A stretch of 64,000 nucleotides of DNA from positions 310,001 through 374,000 of the forward strand of contig NZ_AEDD01000001.1 of assembly GCF_000179615.1 (NCBI RefSeq), given 5' to 3'. Position 1 is the stretch's first letter, and each line of letters begins with the position of its first letter. A program made the position numbers and the translations under genes. The notes beneath the pieces are model-generated. The model was given only the letters and a program-made list of their open reading frames with translations, was not told the DNA's origin and did not search any database. This DNA is from Paenibacillus curdlanolyticus YK9. GTDB lineage: Bacteria; Bacillota; Bacilli; Paenibacillales; Paenibacillaceae. This document shows positions 36,495-46,389 of this stretch, piece by piece.

Positions 36495-38747
36495 ATGAGA
36501 AAAAGAATACAATTGCGCGTGATCTTCATGATCGGAGGGTTTGTTACCCTCCTTTTTGTTATCCTGATCGGGCGGCTCTACTGGGTGCAGGTGGTTAAGG
36601 CGGACTTCTGGCTGGGCAATGCTGAGGCTTATTGGTCGGCTTCCGAGAAAATGGTCGCGAAGCGAGGCGAGCTGCTGGATCGTAACGGCAACGTGCTGGC
36701 GATGGACGGGAAAGCGTATACGGTGGCAGTTAGCCCGAAGCAGCTAGACAAGCTAGGCATTACAGACAAGGTATCTTCGAAGCTAGCGCAGCTGCTCGGC
36801 ATGACAGAATCGGATATGAAGAAGATAGCGACGGCCAAAAATGATAAAAACGAGCTATACCCACAGCGCGAGGTTCGTTCGAAAGGCTGGAAGATAGACA
36901 AAACGTTGGGCGATAAAATCGAAGCCTACAAGGAAGAGCTGAAAAAAGCGACGAAAAGCGTTGACGTGGGCATTTATTTGCTTGATGAGACGAAACGTTA
37001 TTATCCAAAAAATATGATGGCCGCGCAGCTTATCGGTTACGTCGATAAAGAAGGCAATGCGAAATATGGGATGGAGTCCTTCCTGGACAAAACGTTGAGA
37101 GGCGAGGATGGATATCGAAAGTATCAGAAGGATGGAAACCGCATCCAGATCGATAGCGGAAAGCTTGATTTCAAGCCTTCTCGCGACGGCAAGAACATTA
37201 CGCTCACGATAGATTCCGAGATTCAGAATTATGTAGAGCAAGCGATCAAGAAAGCGGCTGCGCTCTATCAACCGAAAAGCATCACAGCGATTGCTGTCGA
37301 TCCAAATACGATGGAGATTTTGGGTTTGGGGAATTTGCCGACGGCGAACCCGAACGTATACTGGACGCAGGATCCAAGCGGGTTCTTTAACCATGCGGCC
37401 CGTTCGTTATATGAGCCAGGGTCGACATTCAAAATCGTTACATTGGCTGGCGCAGTGCAGGAAGGGATATTCAACCCGAATGCTACCTACATGTCCGGTC
37501 ATATCGACATTGGACGCGGCGGCGGTGTTGTTTACGACATCAAACGCGGCGGTTGGGGCCCCATTACGTATTTGGAAGGGCTGAAACGCTCCAGTAACGT
37601 TGCTTTCGTTCATCTTGGCTATGAGGGGCTAGGCGAAGAGAAGCTTCGCAGCTATATTACGAACTTCGGATTTGGCGCGAAGACAGGCGTGGATCTGCCC
37701 GGGGAGCTCGTTGGATCGATCCGATTCCAATATCCGCGGGAAATCGCAAACGCCACCTTCGGACAGGGAGTTTCCGTAACGCCGATCCAGCAGGTTGCAG
37801 CGGTTGCGGCGGTTGCTAATGGCGGCAAGCTGTTAAAGCCTCAAATCATTAAGCAGATTGAAGATCCGGTAACGGGAGCGGTCGAGGTGCGTAAGCCTGA
37901 AGTCGTTCGCCAAGTGATTTCGCCGGAAACTTCGCGCAAGGTTGGCGAGTATCTGGAGCAGGTCGTTTCCGACCAAGATATCGGTACTGGTAAAAACGCT
38001 TATATCGATGGATATCGGGTCGCAGGCAAGACGGGTACCGCGCAAAAATGGGATAATACGTTAAAAGGCGGCAAAGGGGGCTATTCCAGCGAGAAGTATG
38101 TCATGTCTTTCATCGGCTACGCGCCAGTGGAGGATCCGAAAATTCTCGTCTATGTCGTCATCGATGAACCGAATGATAAGAACGCAGGCGGCGGTAAGGC
38201 GGCAGCGCCGGTATTCAAAGATATCGTGCAGCAAAGCCTGCGCTACATGGGCGTGAAGCCGCAGTTTCCTGACGGCGTTTCGCAAGAAGCGGTCGAGGCT
38301 GGCAAGTCGCCTACGATGTCTATGCCGGATTACAGCGGGATGAATCTTGCCAATGCGAAGTCCAAATTGGACAAAAGCGGACTGCAATACGAGGTTGCTG
38401 GCAAAGGAGCGACCGTCCTCCAGCAAATCCCGAGTCCAGGCACCGTCATTTCGTTGTCCCAGCGCGTTTATCTGATTACGGAGAAGCGTGAGCAGCTGAC
38501 AGTGCCGAACTTGGTCGGCTCATCGCTGCGAGACGCGATGGAAGTCAGCACGCTGCTAGACATTCGTACCGTCACGGAAGGCCAAGGCTACGTCGTTTCG
38601 CAGACAATAACGAAGCAGAATGGCGAGCGTGTACTGAAGCTTGTGCTGTCACCGGATGTGAAGGATATTCCAACCAATGGCTCGAATGATGATGGCCAGA
38701 CGTCTACAGCTGAAGACGATAAATCCAGCAAGCCCGGCAGTCCTTAA
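36495..38747 (+). CDS. pbpB: penicillin-binding protein 2B (FtsI type) with PASTA domains
   Basis: Septal peptidoglycan transpeptidase. 750 residues: short cytoplasmic tail, transmembrane helix (about 10-30), dimerisation domain starting near RGELLDRNGNVLA, transpeptidase domain with SxxK at S310 (PGSTFK), SxN (RSSN) and KTG at K512 (AGKTGTAQ), and two C-terminal PASTA domains (about 618-675 and 680-740). ATG 36495 is behind AACTAGGTG. A terminator-like hairpin overlaps its stop. Confidence 0.96.
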   Translation: MRKRIQLRVIFMIGGFVTLLFVILIGRLYWVQVVKADFWLGNAEAYWSASEKMVAKRGELLDRNGNVLAMDGKAYTVAVSPKQLDKLGITDKVSSKLAQLLGMTESDMKKIATAKNDKNELYPQREVRSKGWKIDKTLGDKIEAYKEELKKATKSVDVGIYLLDETKRYYPKNMMAAQLIGYVDKEGNAKYGMESFLDKTLRGEDGYRKYQKDGNRIQIDSGKLDFKPSRDGKNITLTIDSEIQNYVEQAIKKAAALYQPKSITAIAVDPNTMEILGLGNLPTANPNVYWTQDPSGFFNHAARSLYEPGSTFKIVTLAGAVQEGIFNPNATYMSGHIDIGRGGGVVYDIKRGGWGPITYLEGLKRSSNVAFVHLGYEGLGEEKLRSYITNFGFGAKTGVDLPGELVGSIRFQYPREIANATFGQGVSVTPIQQVAAVAAVANGGKLLKPQIIKQIEDPVTGAVEVRKPEVVRQVISPETSRKVGEYLEQVVSDQDIGTGKNAYIDGYRVAGKTGTAQKWDNTLKGGKGGYSSEKYVMSFIGYAPVEDPKILVYVVIDEPNDKNAGGGKAAAPVFKDIVQQSLRYMGVKPQFPDGVSQEAVEAGKSPTMSMPDYSGMNLANAKSKLDKSGLQYEVAGKGATVLQQIPSPGTVISLSQRVYLITEKREQLTVPNLVGSSLRDAMEVSTLLDIRTVTEGQGYVVSQTITKQNGERVLKLVLSPDVKDIPTNGSNDDGQTSTAEDDKSSKPGSP

Positions 38748-38767
38748 TCGGACGCGGGCTTGTTCTA
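38729..38767 (+). terminator. terminator-like hairpin between pbpB and spoVD
   Basis: CAAGCCCG pairs with CGGGCTTG, with an inner GTCC/GGAC stem around TTAATC, spanning the pbpB stop and followed by TTCTATT. The T run is imperfect, so partial termination or attenuation is more likely than full stop. Confidence 0.55.
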
Positions 38768-38822
38768 TTGCTCCCTTGTCCCGAATACGATTTTCGTAAG
38801 CGGCGGGAGGAGGGGAACGATA

Positions 38823-40799
38823 GTGAAAGTATCGAATGTAACGGTGCGTCGGCGCATGTTCATCGCATTGCTATGCGGGATTATCGCATTCGGCGGCTTG
38901 ATTGGCCGACTAGCCTACGTGCAGCTCGTGAAGGGCGAGGATCTATCGGCAAAAGCGGAAAACTCATGGCGTCGGGAAGTGCCGTTTACGCCCAAGCGGG
39001 GCGAGATTTTGGATCGTAACGGGACACGACTTGCTTATAATATAAGCTCGCCGACCATCTGGGCGATTCCTGTGCAAATTAAGGACAAGGAAGGTACAGC
39101 CAAAGCGCTTGCCCCTCTGCTCGGCATGACGCCGGAGAGGCTGCTGCCGATGCTCAAGAAGAAAGAAACAAACGTTAAGCTGCAACCTGGTGGACGTAAA
39201 GTAACGTTGGATAAAGCGCAGCAAATTCGTGCGTTGGCTTTGCCCGGCATCGTCATTGGCGAAGACAATAAGCGGTATTATCCGTATGGCAGTCTCGCCG
39301 CTCACGTTCTGGGGTTCACGGGCATTGACAATCAGGGGCTAACGGGAATTGAAGCGAGATACGATGAGAACCTGAAGGGGATTCCCGGCAACATTGCTTA
39401 CCTATCGGATGCTGCAGGAAACCTGATGCCAGGCTCAGGCGATACGTATCAAGCGCCTAAGGACGGGTTAAGCCTTCAATTGACCATTGATAAGCAAATT
39501 CAGACGATCATGGAGCGGGAATTGGATCAAGCGATGGCGAAGCTGCATCCGGATCATATTATCGCGATTGCGATGAACCCGAAGAATGGGGAAGTGCTCG
39601 GCATGTCCAGCCGGCCTACCTACCAGCCGGACCAGTACCGCAACGTGCCTACCGAGGTATACAATCGCAATCTGCCGGTATGGATGACCTACGAGCCAGG
39701 CTCTACTTTCAAAATCATCACGCTTGCAGCGGCGATCGAAGAGAAGAAGGTTGATCTTAAAAACGAGCGGTTCTTCGATCCCGGTGCAGTAGAGGTAGGC
39801 GGCGCTCGGCTGCGCTGCTGGAAGAAGGGCGGGCATGGCAGTCAGTCGTTTTTGGAGGTCGTGCAAAATTCATGCAACCCGGGCTTCGTCGCGCTCGGCC
39901 AACGTTTAGGGAAAGAATCGCTCTTTGATTATATTCGCAACTTCGGCTTCGGCAAAAAAACAGGGATCGATATAAGCGGGGAAGAGAACGGCATCCTGTT
40001 TAAGCTGAGCCGCGTGGGTCCGGTCGAGCTGGCAACGACAGCATTCGGCCAAGGCGTATCGGTTACCCCGATTCAGCAGATTACAGCTGTTGCGGCTGCG
40101 ATTAATGGGGGAACGTTATACAAGCCTCACATCGCCAAAGGCTGGATTAATCCCGATACGGGCGAGACAGTCGAATCGATCGAACCGGAAGCCGTTCGCA
40201 CCGTTATTAGCGAATCGACATCAAAACAGGTTCGTGAGGCGCTGGAGAGCGTTGTGGCGCAAGGGACAGGCGGGAATGCTTTCATTGACGGGTATCGGGT
40301 AGGCGGCAAGACAGGTACAGCGCAAAAGGTTATTAACGGTCGTTATTCGGCGAATGAGCATATCGTCTCGTTCGTAGGCTTCGCTCCTGCAGATGATCCG
40401 CAGATCGTCGTCTATCTTGCAGTTGACAATCCGCAGGGCATCCAGTTCGGCGGTGTTGTAGCGGCGCCGATCGTTCGCAATATCCTTGAAGATTCGCTTC
40501 ATTATCTCGGCGTACCTCCGCGCGCGCAGCAAATCGATAAGGAATATAAGCTTGGCGAGAATAAGATCGTGACGGTGCCGAATTTAATCGGCAAGACGGT
40601 TTCGGACCTTTATGAAGATATGAATATGAACTTCAACTTGAGCACGGCAGGCACAGGCACGACGATCATTCGTCAGGCGCCTGCAGCTGGCGCTCGCGTG
40701 GAGAAAGGATCGACGATTCGAATCTACCTCGGCAGCGAAGCGAATTTGAGCGAGAGCGGGCAGAAGGAGCAGACGCATCAGCACGAGGACGGACAATAG
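38823..40799 (+). CDS. spoVD: stage V sporulation protein D (class B PBP)
   Basis: Transpeptidase for spore cortex peptidoglycan, paralogue of PBP2B. 658 residues: transmembrane helix near 13-33, dimerisation domain (PKRGEILDRNG), transpeptidase domain with S294 (PGSTFK), SCN (QNSCN) and KTG (GGKTGTAQ), and one C-terminal PASTA domain. I chose GTG 38823 (protein MKVSNVTVRRR), with GGAGGAGGGGAACG ahead; the frame opens at 38760 without ribosome site. Its position next to pbpB matches B. subtilis. Confidence 0.96.
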   Translation: MKVSNVTVRRRMFIALLCGIIAFGGLIGRLAYVQLVKGEDLSAKAENSWRREVPFTPKRGEILDRNGTRLAYNISSPTIWAIPVQIKDKEGTAKALAPLLGMTPERLLPMLKKKETNVKLQPGGRKVTLDKAQQIRALALPGIVIGEDNKRYYPYGSLAAHVLGFTGIDNQGLTGIEARYDENLKGIPGNIAYLSDAAGNLMPGSGDTYQAPKDGLSLQLTIDKQIQTIMERELDQAMAKLHPDHIIAIAMNPKNGEVLGMSSRPTYQPDQYRNVPTEVYNRNLPVWMTYEPGSTFKIITLAAAIEEKKVDLKNERFFDPGAVEVGGARLRCWKKGGHGSQSFLEVVQNSCNPGFVALGQRLGKESLFDYIRNFGFGKKTGIDISGEENGILFKLSRVGPVELATTAFGQGVSVTPIQQITAVAAAINGGTLYKPHIAKGWINPDTGETVESIEPEAVRTVISESTSKQVREALESVVAQGTGGNAFIDGYRVGGKTGTAQKVINGRYSANEHIVSFVGFAPADDPQIVVYLAVDNPQGIQFGGVVAAPIVRNILEDSLHYLGVPPRAQQIDKEYKLGENKIVTVPNLIGKTVSDLYEDMNMNFNLSTAGTGTTIIRQAPAAGARVEKGSTIRIYLGSEANLSESGQKEQTHQHEDGQ

Positions 40800-40860
40800 A
40801 TTTGAATTTCGGTTCGAATCGCGCATAATAGTGTAATAACGAGACGGAGGGATGCTCATC

Positions 40861-42348
40861 ATGACATTAAATGAAATCGCAAATTGGATTCTTGCCGCGA
40901 AGCTTGAGGGCGACGGCAATGTACAAATAACCGGACTAAACAACGATTCTCGCTCCGTTCAGCCCGGTACATTATTTTTCTGTTTGCCTGGCTATAAGGT
41001 GGATGGGCATGATTTTGCAGCTGCAGCGGCCTCTAATGGCGCTGCAGCGCTTGTTGTGGAACGCAAGCTGGATGTTGCGATTCCACAATTGATTGTGAAG
41101 GATTCGCGCTTGGCGATGGCGATCATATCGGATCGTTATTACGATCATCCGAGCCAAAAGCTTCGTCTCATCGGCGTTACGGGGACGAACGGCAAGACGA
41201 CAACGACGTATTTGATCGAACGGATTTTATCGGATGCGGGGCAATCTGCTGGCGTAATCGGCACGATCGAAACTCGTTATGCGGGCAATACGCTTCCGAT
41301 GTCGGGCACAACGCCGGGTGCATTGGAGCTCCAGCAGTATCTAGCGGCTATGGCGGAAGCCGGCGTAGATAGCTGTGCGATGGAAGTGTCTTCCCATGCG
41401 CTTGATCAAGGTAGAACGTGGGGCTGCCGGTTCCGCATTGGCGTGTTTACAAATCTGACGCAGGATCATCTCGATTACCACGGGACGATGGAGAAATATG
41501 CGGCTGCCAAATCGCTGCTGTTCTCGCGGCTTGGCAACACGTACAGCGAAGCGGAAGCGGAACGCAGCTATGCGGTGCTGAACGCAGACGATTCTGCTTC
41601 AGATTTGTTCGCGAATGCAGCGGCAGTGGAGATTCTTACATATGGTATAGATCGTGAAGCGGATGTTCGCGCGAGCGATATTCGGATTACGTCGAGGGGC
41701 ACGACCTTCCGCTTGGAGACGTTCCGCGGCGGCGCTGACATTTCGATCCGAATGGTAGGCAAGTTCAATGTGTATAATGCCCTCGCTGCCACGTCGGTTG
41801 CCTTGCTTGAAGGCATTAGTATCGAAGCAATCAAACAAAGCCTTGAAGCGCTGCCGGGCGTACCGGGCCGCGTGGAATCGGTAGATGCTGGCCAGCCTTA
41901 CGCTGTCATCGTCGACTATGCGCATACGCCGGACGGGCTGGAGAACGTGCTACGCACCGTTAAGGAATTCGTAGAAGGTCGCATTATTTGCGTCTTCGGC
42001 TGCGGCGGCGATCGCGATCGAACGAAACGTCCGATAATGGGGCGCATTGCAGCGAAGTACGCGGATATTTGTGTCATCACGAGCGATAACCCTCGGTCGG
42101 AAAATCCGCACGCGATCTTGTTAGATGTAGAAGAAGGGCTGAAGGCGGACGGCATTCCATCCAATCGTTATTTGTTGATTGAAGATAGAAGGCATGCGAT
42201 TGAAAAAGCGGTTGAAATGGCAAGCCCGGGCGATGTAGTATTGATTGCGGGGAAAGGCCACGAAACGTATCAAATCATTGGACCGAAAACATTCGACTTC
42301 GATGATCGGCTCGTGGCGGAAGAAGCGATAAGGGGAACGAAATCGTGA
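40861..42348 (+). CDS. murE: UDP-MurNAc-tripeptide synthetase MurE (meso-diaminopimelate type)
   Basis: Adds the third amino acid of the peptidoglycan stem peptide. 495 residues. ATP loop GVTGTNGKTTTTYLIE near 104. The substrate-defining motif DNPR (SDNPRSENP) indicates meso-diaminopimelate rather than lysine. I chose ATG 40861, about 9 bases after GGAGGG (40846-40851); ATG 40852 touches the ribosome site. The last bases overlap the murF start (GTGA). Confidence 0.97.
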   Translation: MTLNEIANWILAAKLEGDGNVQITGLNNDSRSVQPGTLFFCLPGYKVDGHDFAAAAASNGAAALVVERKLDVAIPQLIVKDSRLAMAIISDRYYDHPSQKLRLIGVTGTNGKTTTTYLIERILSDAGQSAGVIGTIETRYAGNTLPMSGTTPGALELQQYLAAMAEAGVDSCAMEVSSHALDQGRTWGCRFRIGVFTNLTQDHLDYHGTMEKYAAAKSLLFSRLGNTYSEAEAERSYAVLNADDSASDLFANAAAVEILTYGIDREADVRASDIRITSRGTTFRLETFRGGADISIRMVGKFNVYNALAATSVALLEGISIEAIKQSLEALPGVPGRVESVDAGQPYAVIVDYAHTPDGLENVLRTVKEFVEGRIICVFGCGGDRDRTKRPIMGRIAAKYADICVITSDNPRSENPHAILLDVEEGLKADGIPSNRYLLIEDRRHAIEKAVEMASPGDVVLIAGKGHETYQIIGPKTFDFDDRLVAEEAIRGTKS

Positions 42349-43775
42349 TAAGACGAAATTTAGAGCAAATCGCTCGAATGTGCGGCGGAACGCTGGCAAA
42401 TGAGCAACGAGACTCACAGATTGCAATTAGTGGCATTACGAAGGATTCCCGGGCCGTGGAGCCTGGTCAGTTATATGTGCCGCTCATCGGAGAAAATTTC
42501 GACGGGCATGAATTTGCTGCGCAATCCTTAGCGGCAGGCGCAGCCGGATCGCTGTGGGAAGAGGGCTGTCCTGTTCCAGACGAACTGGCCGAAGCGCCGC
42601 TAGTGCTTGTGCCGGACACGCTATCAGCGCTGCAGCGGCTCGCATCTGCCTACCGCGAAGAATTAAATGTTCGTATTGTCGGGATTACGGGCAGTAATGG
42701 CAAAACGACAACCAAGGATCTGACAGCCGCTGTGCTTGGAACGATTTATCGCGTCCACAAAACAGCTGGTAATTTGAACAATCATATCGGCGTGCCGCTG
42801 ACGATTCTTCAACTGGACGAAACGATTGAAACCGCAGTGCTTGAGATGGGCATGAGCGACTTTGGCGAGATTGAGCTGCTGTCGACGATTGCTTCGCCAG
42901 ATGCTGCGATCATTACAAATGTAGGCGACGCCCATATGCTGCAGTTGGGCTCGCGTGCGGGTATCGCGGAAGCGAAGTTGGAGATTGTAGCGGGTTTGCT
43001 CCCAGGAGGCGCGTTAGTGTTCAATGGCGACGAGCCGCTCCTGCGGGAACGGCTGGCGCAGATCGAGCTGCCGGAAGGAACGGAGCTCGTGCCATTCGGC
43101 GCTGCAGCGGACTGTCAATGGTCAGCTTCCAATGTTCAGATTGGCTCGGACGCCTCTGCGTTTGATGTCGTGTCGCCGTTGTTGAGCGCAGAAGAGGCAG
43201 AGCAGCTTCGCGGCATAACGCTGCCGGTTCCGGGCGCCCATAATGTGATGAATGCTTTAGCTGCGATAGCTGTAGCCTATCGCTTTGGCGTGCCAGCCGC
43301 TCAAATTCGCGATGGCTTGGCAACCGTCACAATGACGGGCATGCGTATACAACCGGTTGACGCGTTTAACGGCGCGAAGATCCTGAATGACGCATACAAT
43401 GCGAATCCGACTGCCGTACGAGCAGCAGTCGATCTGGTGGCAGAGCTGACAGGCTACAGGCGGAAGTGGGTCGTTTTGGCGGATATGCTTGAGCTGGGAC
43501 CGGAGGAGGCAGATCTGCATCGCGGCATCGGGGCATATGTAACGCCGGAAAAGGCGGATGCCGTCCTCACATGGGGACCGCTTGCGCAATATATTGCAGA
43601 TGGAGCGGCGGTGGCATTCGAAGCTGCTGGCCGTGCGGACGATGTGCGTCATTTTGAGGATAAAGAACAATTAACAGCATGGCTGCGCGAACAGCTGCAT
43701 GCCGACGATCTCGTGCTTGTGAAAGGCTCGCGCGGCATGCGTATGGAGCAGGTCGTCCAAGCTTTAGAGAATTGA
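42345..43775 (+). CDS. murF: UDP-MurNAc-tripeptide--D-Ala-D-Ala ligase MurF
   Basis: Adds D-Ala-D-Ala to complete the UDP-MurNAc-pentapeptide. 476 residues; ATP loop GITGSNGKTTTKDLTA near 113, NLNNHIGVPLTIL and the C-terminal DAYNANPTA motif. The start is GTG 42345, overlapping the TGA of murE, so translation is coupled. mraY follows after 15 bases. Confidence 0.97.
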   Translation: MIRRNLEQIARMCGGTLANEQRDSQIAISGITKDSRAVEPGQLYVPLIGENFDGHEFAAQSLAAGAAGSLWEEGCPVPDELAEAPLVLVPDTLSALQRLASAYREELNVRIVGITGSNGKTTTKDLTAAVLGTIYRVHKTAGNLNNHIGVPLTILQLDETIETAVLEMGMSDFGEIELLSTIASPDAAIITNVGDAHMLQLGSRAGIAEAKLEIVAGLLPGGALVFNGDEPLLRERLAQIELPEGTELVPFGAAADCQWSASNVQIGSDASAFDVVSPLLSAEEAEQLRGITLPVPGAHNVMNALAAIAVAYRFGVPAAQIRDGLATVTMTGMRIQPVDAFNGAKILNDAYNANPTAVRAAVDLVAELTGYRRKWVVLADMLELGPEEADLHRGIGAYVTPEKADAVLTWGPLAQYIADGAAVAFEAAGRADDVRHFEDKEQLTAWLREQLHADDLVLVKGSRGMRMEQVVQALEN

Positions 43776-43790
43776 CGAGGGGGTGAGAAT

Positions 43791-44753
43791 ATGGACATTA
43801 AGGTCATTTTGCTGACAATCGGAGCATCGTTTCTACTAGCGGTACTGTTCGGACCTTTGTTCATTCCGCTCCTGCGTCGCCTGAAATTCGGGCAGCAGAT
43901 TCGGACGGACGGCCCGCAGAGCCATTTGAAGAAGCAAGGAACGCCTACGATGGGCGGCATTATTATCATGCTGGCGCTCCTGCTTGCTTTCTTGAAGTTT
44001 GCAGACAAGACAGCCGATTTTTGGGTTTTGCTGGTGGCATCGCTTGGATTTGGACTAGTAGGCTTCTTAGATGATTATATTAAAATTGTGTTCAAACGCT
44101 CGCTCGGCTTAACCGCCAAGCAGAAGCTTGCAGGACAGCTGTTGTTTAGCATCATTGTCTGCATTCTGTTTAACCGGATGGGCCATAGTACGGAGATCGG
44201 CGTTCCTGGTACGGACTATGCCTTCGATCTCGGCTGGTTCTACTATGTGTTCGTCGTCATCATTATGTTTGCAACGAGCAACTCGGTGAACTTTACAGAT
44301 GGCCTTGACGGGCTTCTGGCTGGAACAAGCGCTATCGCCTTCGGGGCATTCACGATTCTGGCGCTGAGCGTTAACGAATACGAGTCCGCTGTGTTCTCGG
44401 CTGCGATGATCGGCGCTGTGCTCGGATTCCTCGTGTTTAACGTTCATCCGGCCAAGGTATTCATGGGAGATGCGGGCTCGTTAGGCATTGGCGGCGGCTT
44501 GGCCGCGGTAGCGATGCTAACGAAGATGGAGCTGATCCTGATTATCGTCGGGGGCGTCTTCGTCCTCGAGATGCTGTCAGTCATTATTCAAGTCGGGTCG
44601 TTTAAGCTCAGAGGGAAGCGGGTATTCAAAATGAGCCCGATACACCATCACTTTGAGCTGTCCGGCTGGTCCGAATGGCGGGTCGTTACGACCTTCTGGA
44701 TCGTCGGATTCCTGCTTGCTGCCGTAGGACTTGTTCTAGGCAACGTGTTCTAA
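43791..44753 (+). CDS. mraY: phospho-MurNAc-pentapeptide transferase MraY
   Basis: Integral membrane enzyme that makes lipid I from UDP-MurNAc-pentapeptide and undecaprenyl phosphate. 320 residues with about ten transmembrane helices. Signatures: [19 protein letters not shown] (aspartate pair), NFTDGLDGL and the HHHFE-like SPIHHHFEL motif. GGGGGTGAG precedes ATG 43791. Confidence 0.98.
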   Translation: MDIKVILLTIGASFLLAVLFGPLFIPLLRRLKFGQQIRTDGPQSHLKKQGTPTMGGIIIMLALLLAFLKFADKTADFWVLLVASLGFGLVGFLDDYIKIVFKRSLGLTAKQKLAGQLLFSIIVCILFNRMGHSTEIGVPGTDYAFDLGWFYYVFVVIIMFATSNSVNFTDGLDGLLAGTSAIAFGAFTILALSVNEYESAVFSAAMIGAVLGFLVFNVHPAKVFMGDAGSLGIGGGLAAVAMLTKMELILIIVGGVFVLEMLSVIIQVGSFKLRGKRVFKMSPIHHHFELSGWSEWRVVTTFWIVGFLLAAVGLVLGNVF

Positions 44754-44790
44754 CGGTTTGGAATCAGCGATTACGAATGGATATCAAATA

Positions 44791-44836
44791 ACGGCGCCGT
44801 CCTTTCGCTTGCCGAGAGGACGGCGAAGCCGTTTTC
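44791..44836 (+). terminator. terminator/attenuator-like hairpin between mraY and murD
   Basis: ACGGC and GCCGTCCT on the left pair with AGGACGGC and GCCGT on the right (13 pairs with a 3-base bulge), followed by TTTTC. It lies within the operon, 40 bases before the murD start. Confidence 0.55.
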
Positions 44837-44875
44837 AGATGATTCTAGAGTTAGCAGAGAGAGAGGTCTTCAGCT

Positions 44876-46345
44876 ATGGAGCATCCGGCATCATACCGGA
44901 ACCGGCGCGTAGTCGTGCTCGGACTTGCAAGAAGCGGCGTCAGCGTAGCGAAAGTATTTCATGCGCTTGGCGCGAATGTGATTGTGAATGATAGAAAGGA
45001 ACGGGAGCAAAGCCCGGAAGCGGGCGAGCTTGAAGCATTAGGCGTAACCGTCATTTGCGGCTATCATCCCGAGGATCTTGTTACTGCCGATACGGCCCTG
45101 CTGGTCAAAAACCCAGGCATCCCTTATACGGCAAGTCCGGTAAAACAAGCGGAAGCGCACGGGGTTGAGGTTGTTACCGAAGTGGAAGTTGCATATTTGC
45201 TTTCGCCAGCTCCGATCATTGGGATTACAGGGTCAAACGGCAAAACGACGACGACGACTTGGATCGGAGAGCTGCTGCAGGCAGCCGGATTGAGGCCGAT
45301 CGTAGCAGGGAATATAGGGACCCCGCTATGTGAAGCGGCGCAAGAGGCGGATGCCAGTCATACGCTCGTAGCAGAGCTCAGCAGCTTTCAGCTAAAAGGG
45401 ACGACGTCCTTCCGGCCGCATGTTGCGCTGCTTCTGAATGTCGTCGAGACGCATCTTGATTATCATGGCGGCATGGAAGATTATGTAGCCTCCAAAGCAA
45501 AGCTGTTCGCCAATCAGACTGCGGATGATATCGCGGTGCTTAACTGGGACGATGCCATCTGCCGTACGATTGCCGAGCAATTAGAAAGCCAGCTGCTGCC
45601 GTTCTCGTTAACCCAGCGTCTGGATAAAGGGCTTTACATTGAACCCCCTTATGAGGTTGAACCTGATCAGCCTGAGCATTCGGCGGCAGGCGCATCAGCA
45701 GGTGACGGAGCGTTGGCTGCGCCAATGCGCAATGTCGTATACCGGGATGCGCAGGGAGCCGAGACGGTTGTCATTCCGGTCGATGAGCTGGGCATTCCCG
45801 GCAAGCATAATGCGGCGAATGCGATGGCTGCTATTGCAGCTGCCATCGCTTCCGGCGCTTCAATCGAAAGCCTGCAAGCGCCGCTTCGCGAGTTCCGCGG
45901 CGTTGAGCATCGGCTCGAATATGTTTGCGAGCGCAACGGCGTCACGTATTACAACAATTCCAAGGCAACGAACCCTGCCGCTACAATCGTTGGGTTGAAG
46001 TCGTTCCCGCTGGATCGGATCGTCTTGATCGCCGGCGGCCTAGACCGCGGGTCGGATTATATGGAGCTTTTGCCGTGGTTTGAGCAGCTTAAAGCGGTTG
46101 TTTCGCTTGGCGAGACGCGCGGCAAGCTTGCGCATGTCGCGAAGCTGGCAGGTTTAACCGCTGTCGAAACGGTCGAACCTGAAGGTGACGCCGAAGCGAC
46201 GCTGCAGGAGGCGGTACGGCGCGCATCCGCGCTGGCCGAATCAGGCGACGTCGTATTATTATCGCCTGCATGCGCGAGCTGGGATATGTTTAAATCCTAT
46301 GAGCAGCGCGGGCGCATTTTTAAGCAATCGGCGCATACCTTGTAA
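44876..46345 (+). CDS. murD: UDP-MurNAc-L-alanine--D-glutamate ligase MurD
   Basis: Adds D-glutamate to UDP-MurNAc-L-Ala. 489 residues, slightly long because of an insertion near residues 260-285 rich in A, E and G. N-terminal Rossmann VLGLARSGVSVAKV, ATP loop GITGSNGKTTTTTWIG near 120, and NNSKATNPAAT. ATG 44876 follows AGAGAGAGGTC. The gap to mraY (122 bases) holds a terminator-like hairpin. Confidence 0.97.
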   Translation: MEHPASYRNRRVVVLGLARSGVSVAKVFHALGANVIVNDRKEREQSPEAGELEALGVTVICGYHPEDLVTADTALLVKNPGIPYTASPVKQAEAHGVEVVTEVEVAYLLSPAPIIGITGSNGKTTTTTWIGELLQAAGLRPIVAGNIGTPLCEAAQEADASHTLVAELSSFQLKGTTSFRPHVALLLNVVETHLDYHGGMEDYVASKAKLFANQTADDIAVLNWDDAICRTIAEQLESQLLPFSLTQRLDKGLYIEPPYEVEPDQPEHSAAGASAGDGALAAPMRNVVYRDAQGAETVVIPVDELGIPGKHNAANAMAAIAAAIASGASIESLQAPLREFRGVEHRLEYVCERNGVTYYNNSKATNPAATIVGLKSFPLDRIVLIAGGLDRGSDYMELLPWFEQLKAVVSLGETRGKLAHVAKLAGLTAVETVEPEGDAEATLQEAVRRASALAESGDVVLLSPACASWDMFKSYEQRGRIFKQSAHTL

Positions 46346-46389
46346 TAGGGGGCATGTCCCTACTATTTACGGTTTAGAGGTGTCAGGCG

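Noticed and set aside
46346-46362. TAGGG/CCCTA hairpin between murD and spoVE
   Set aside because: Only five pairs and no T run; too weak to call a terminator.
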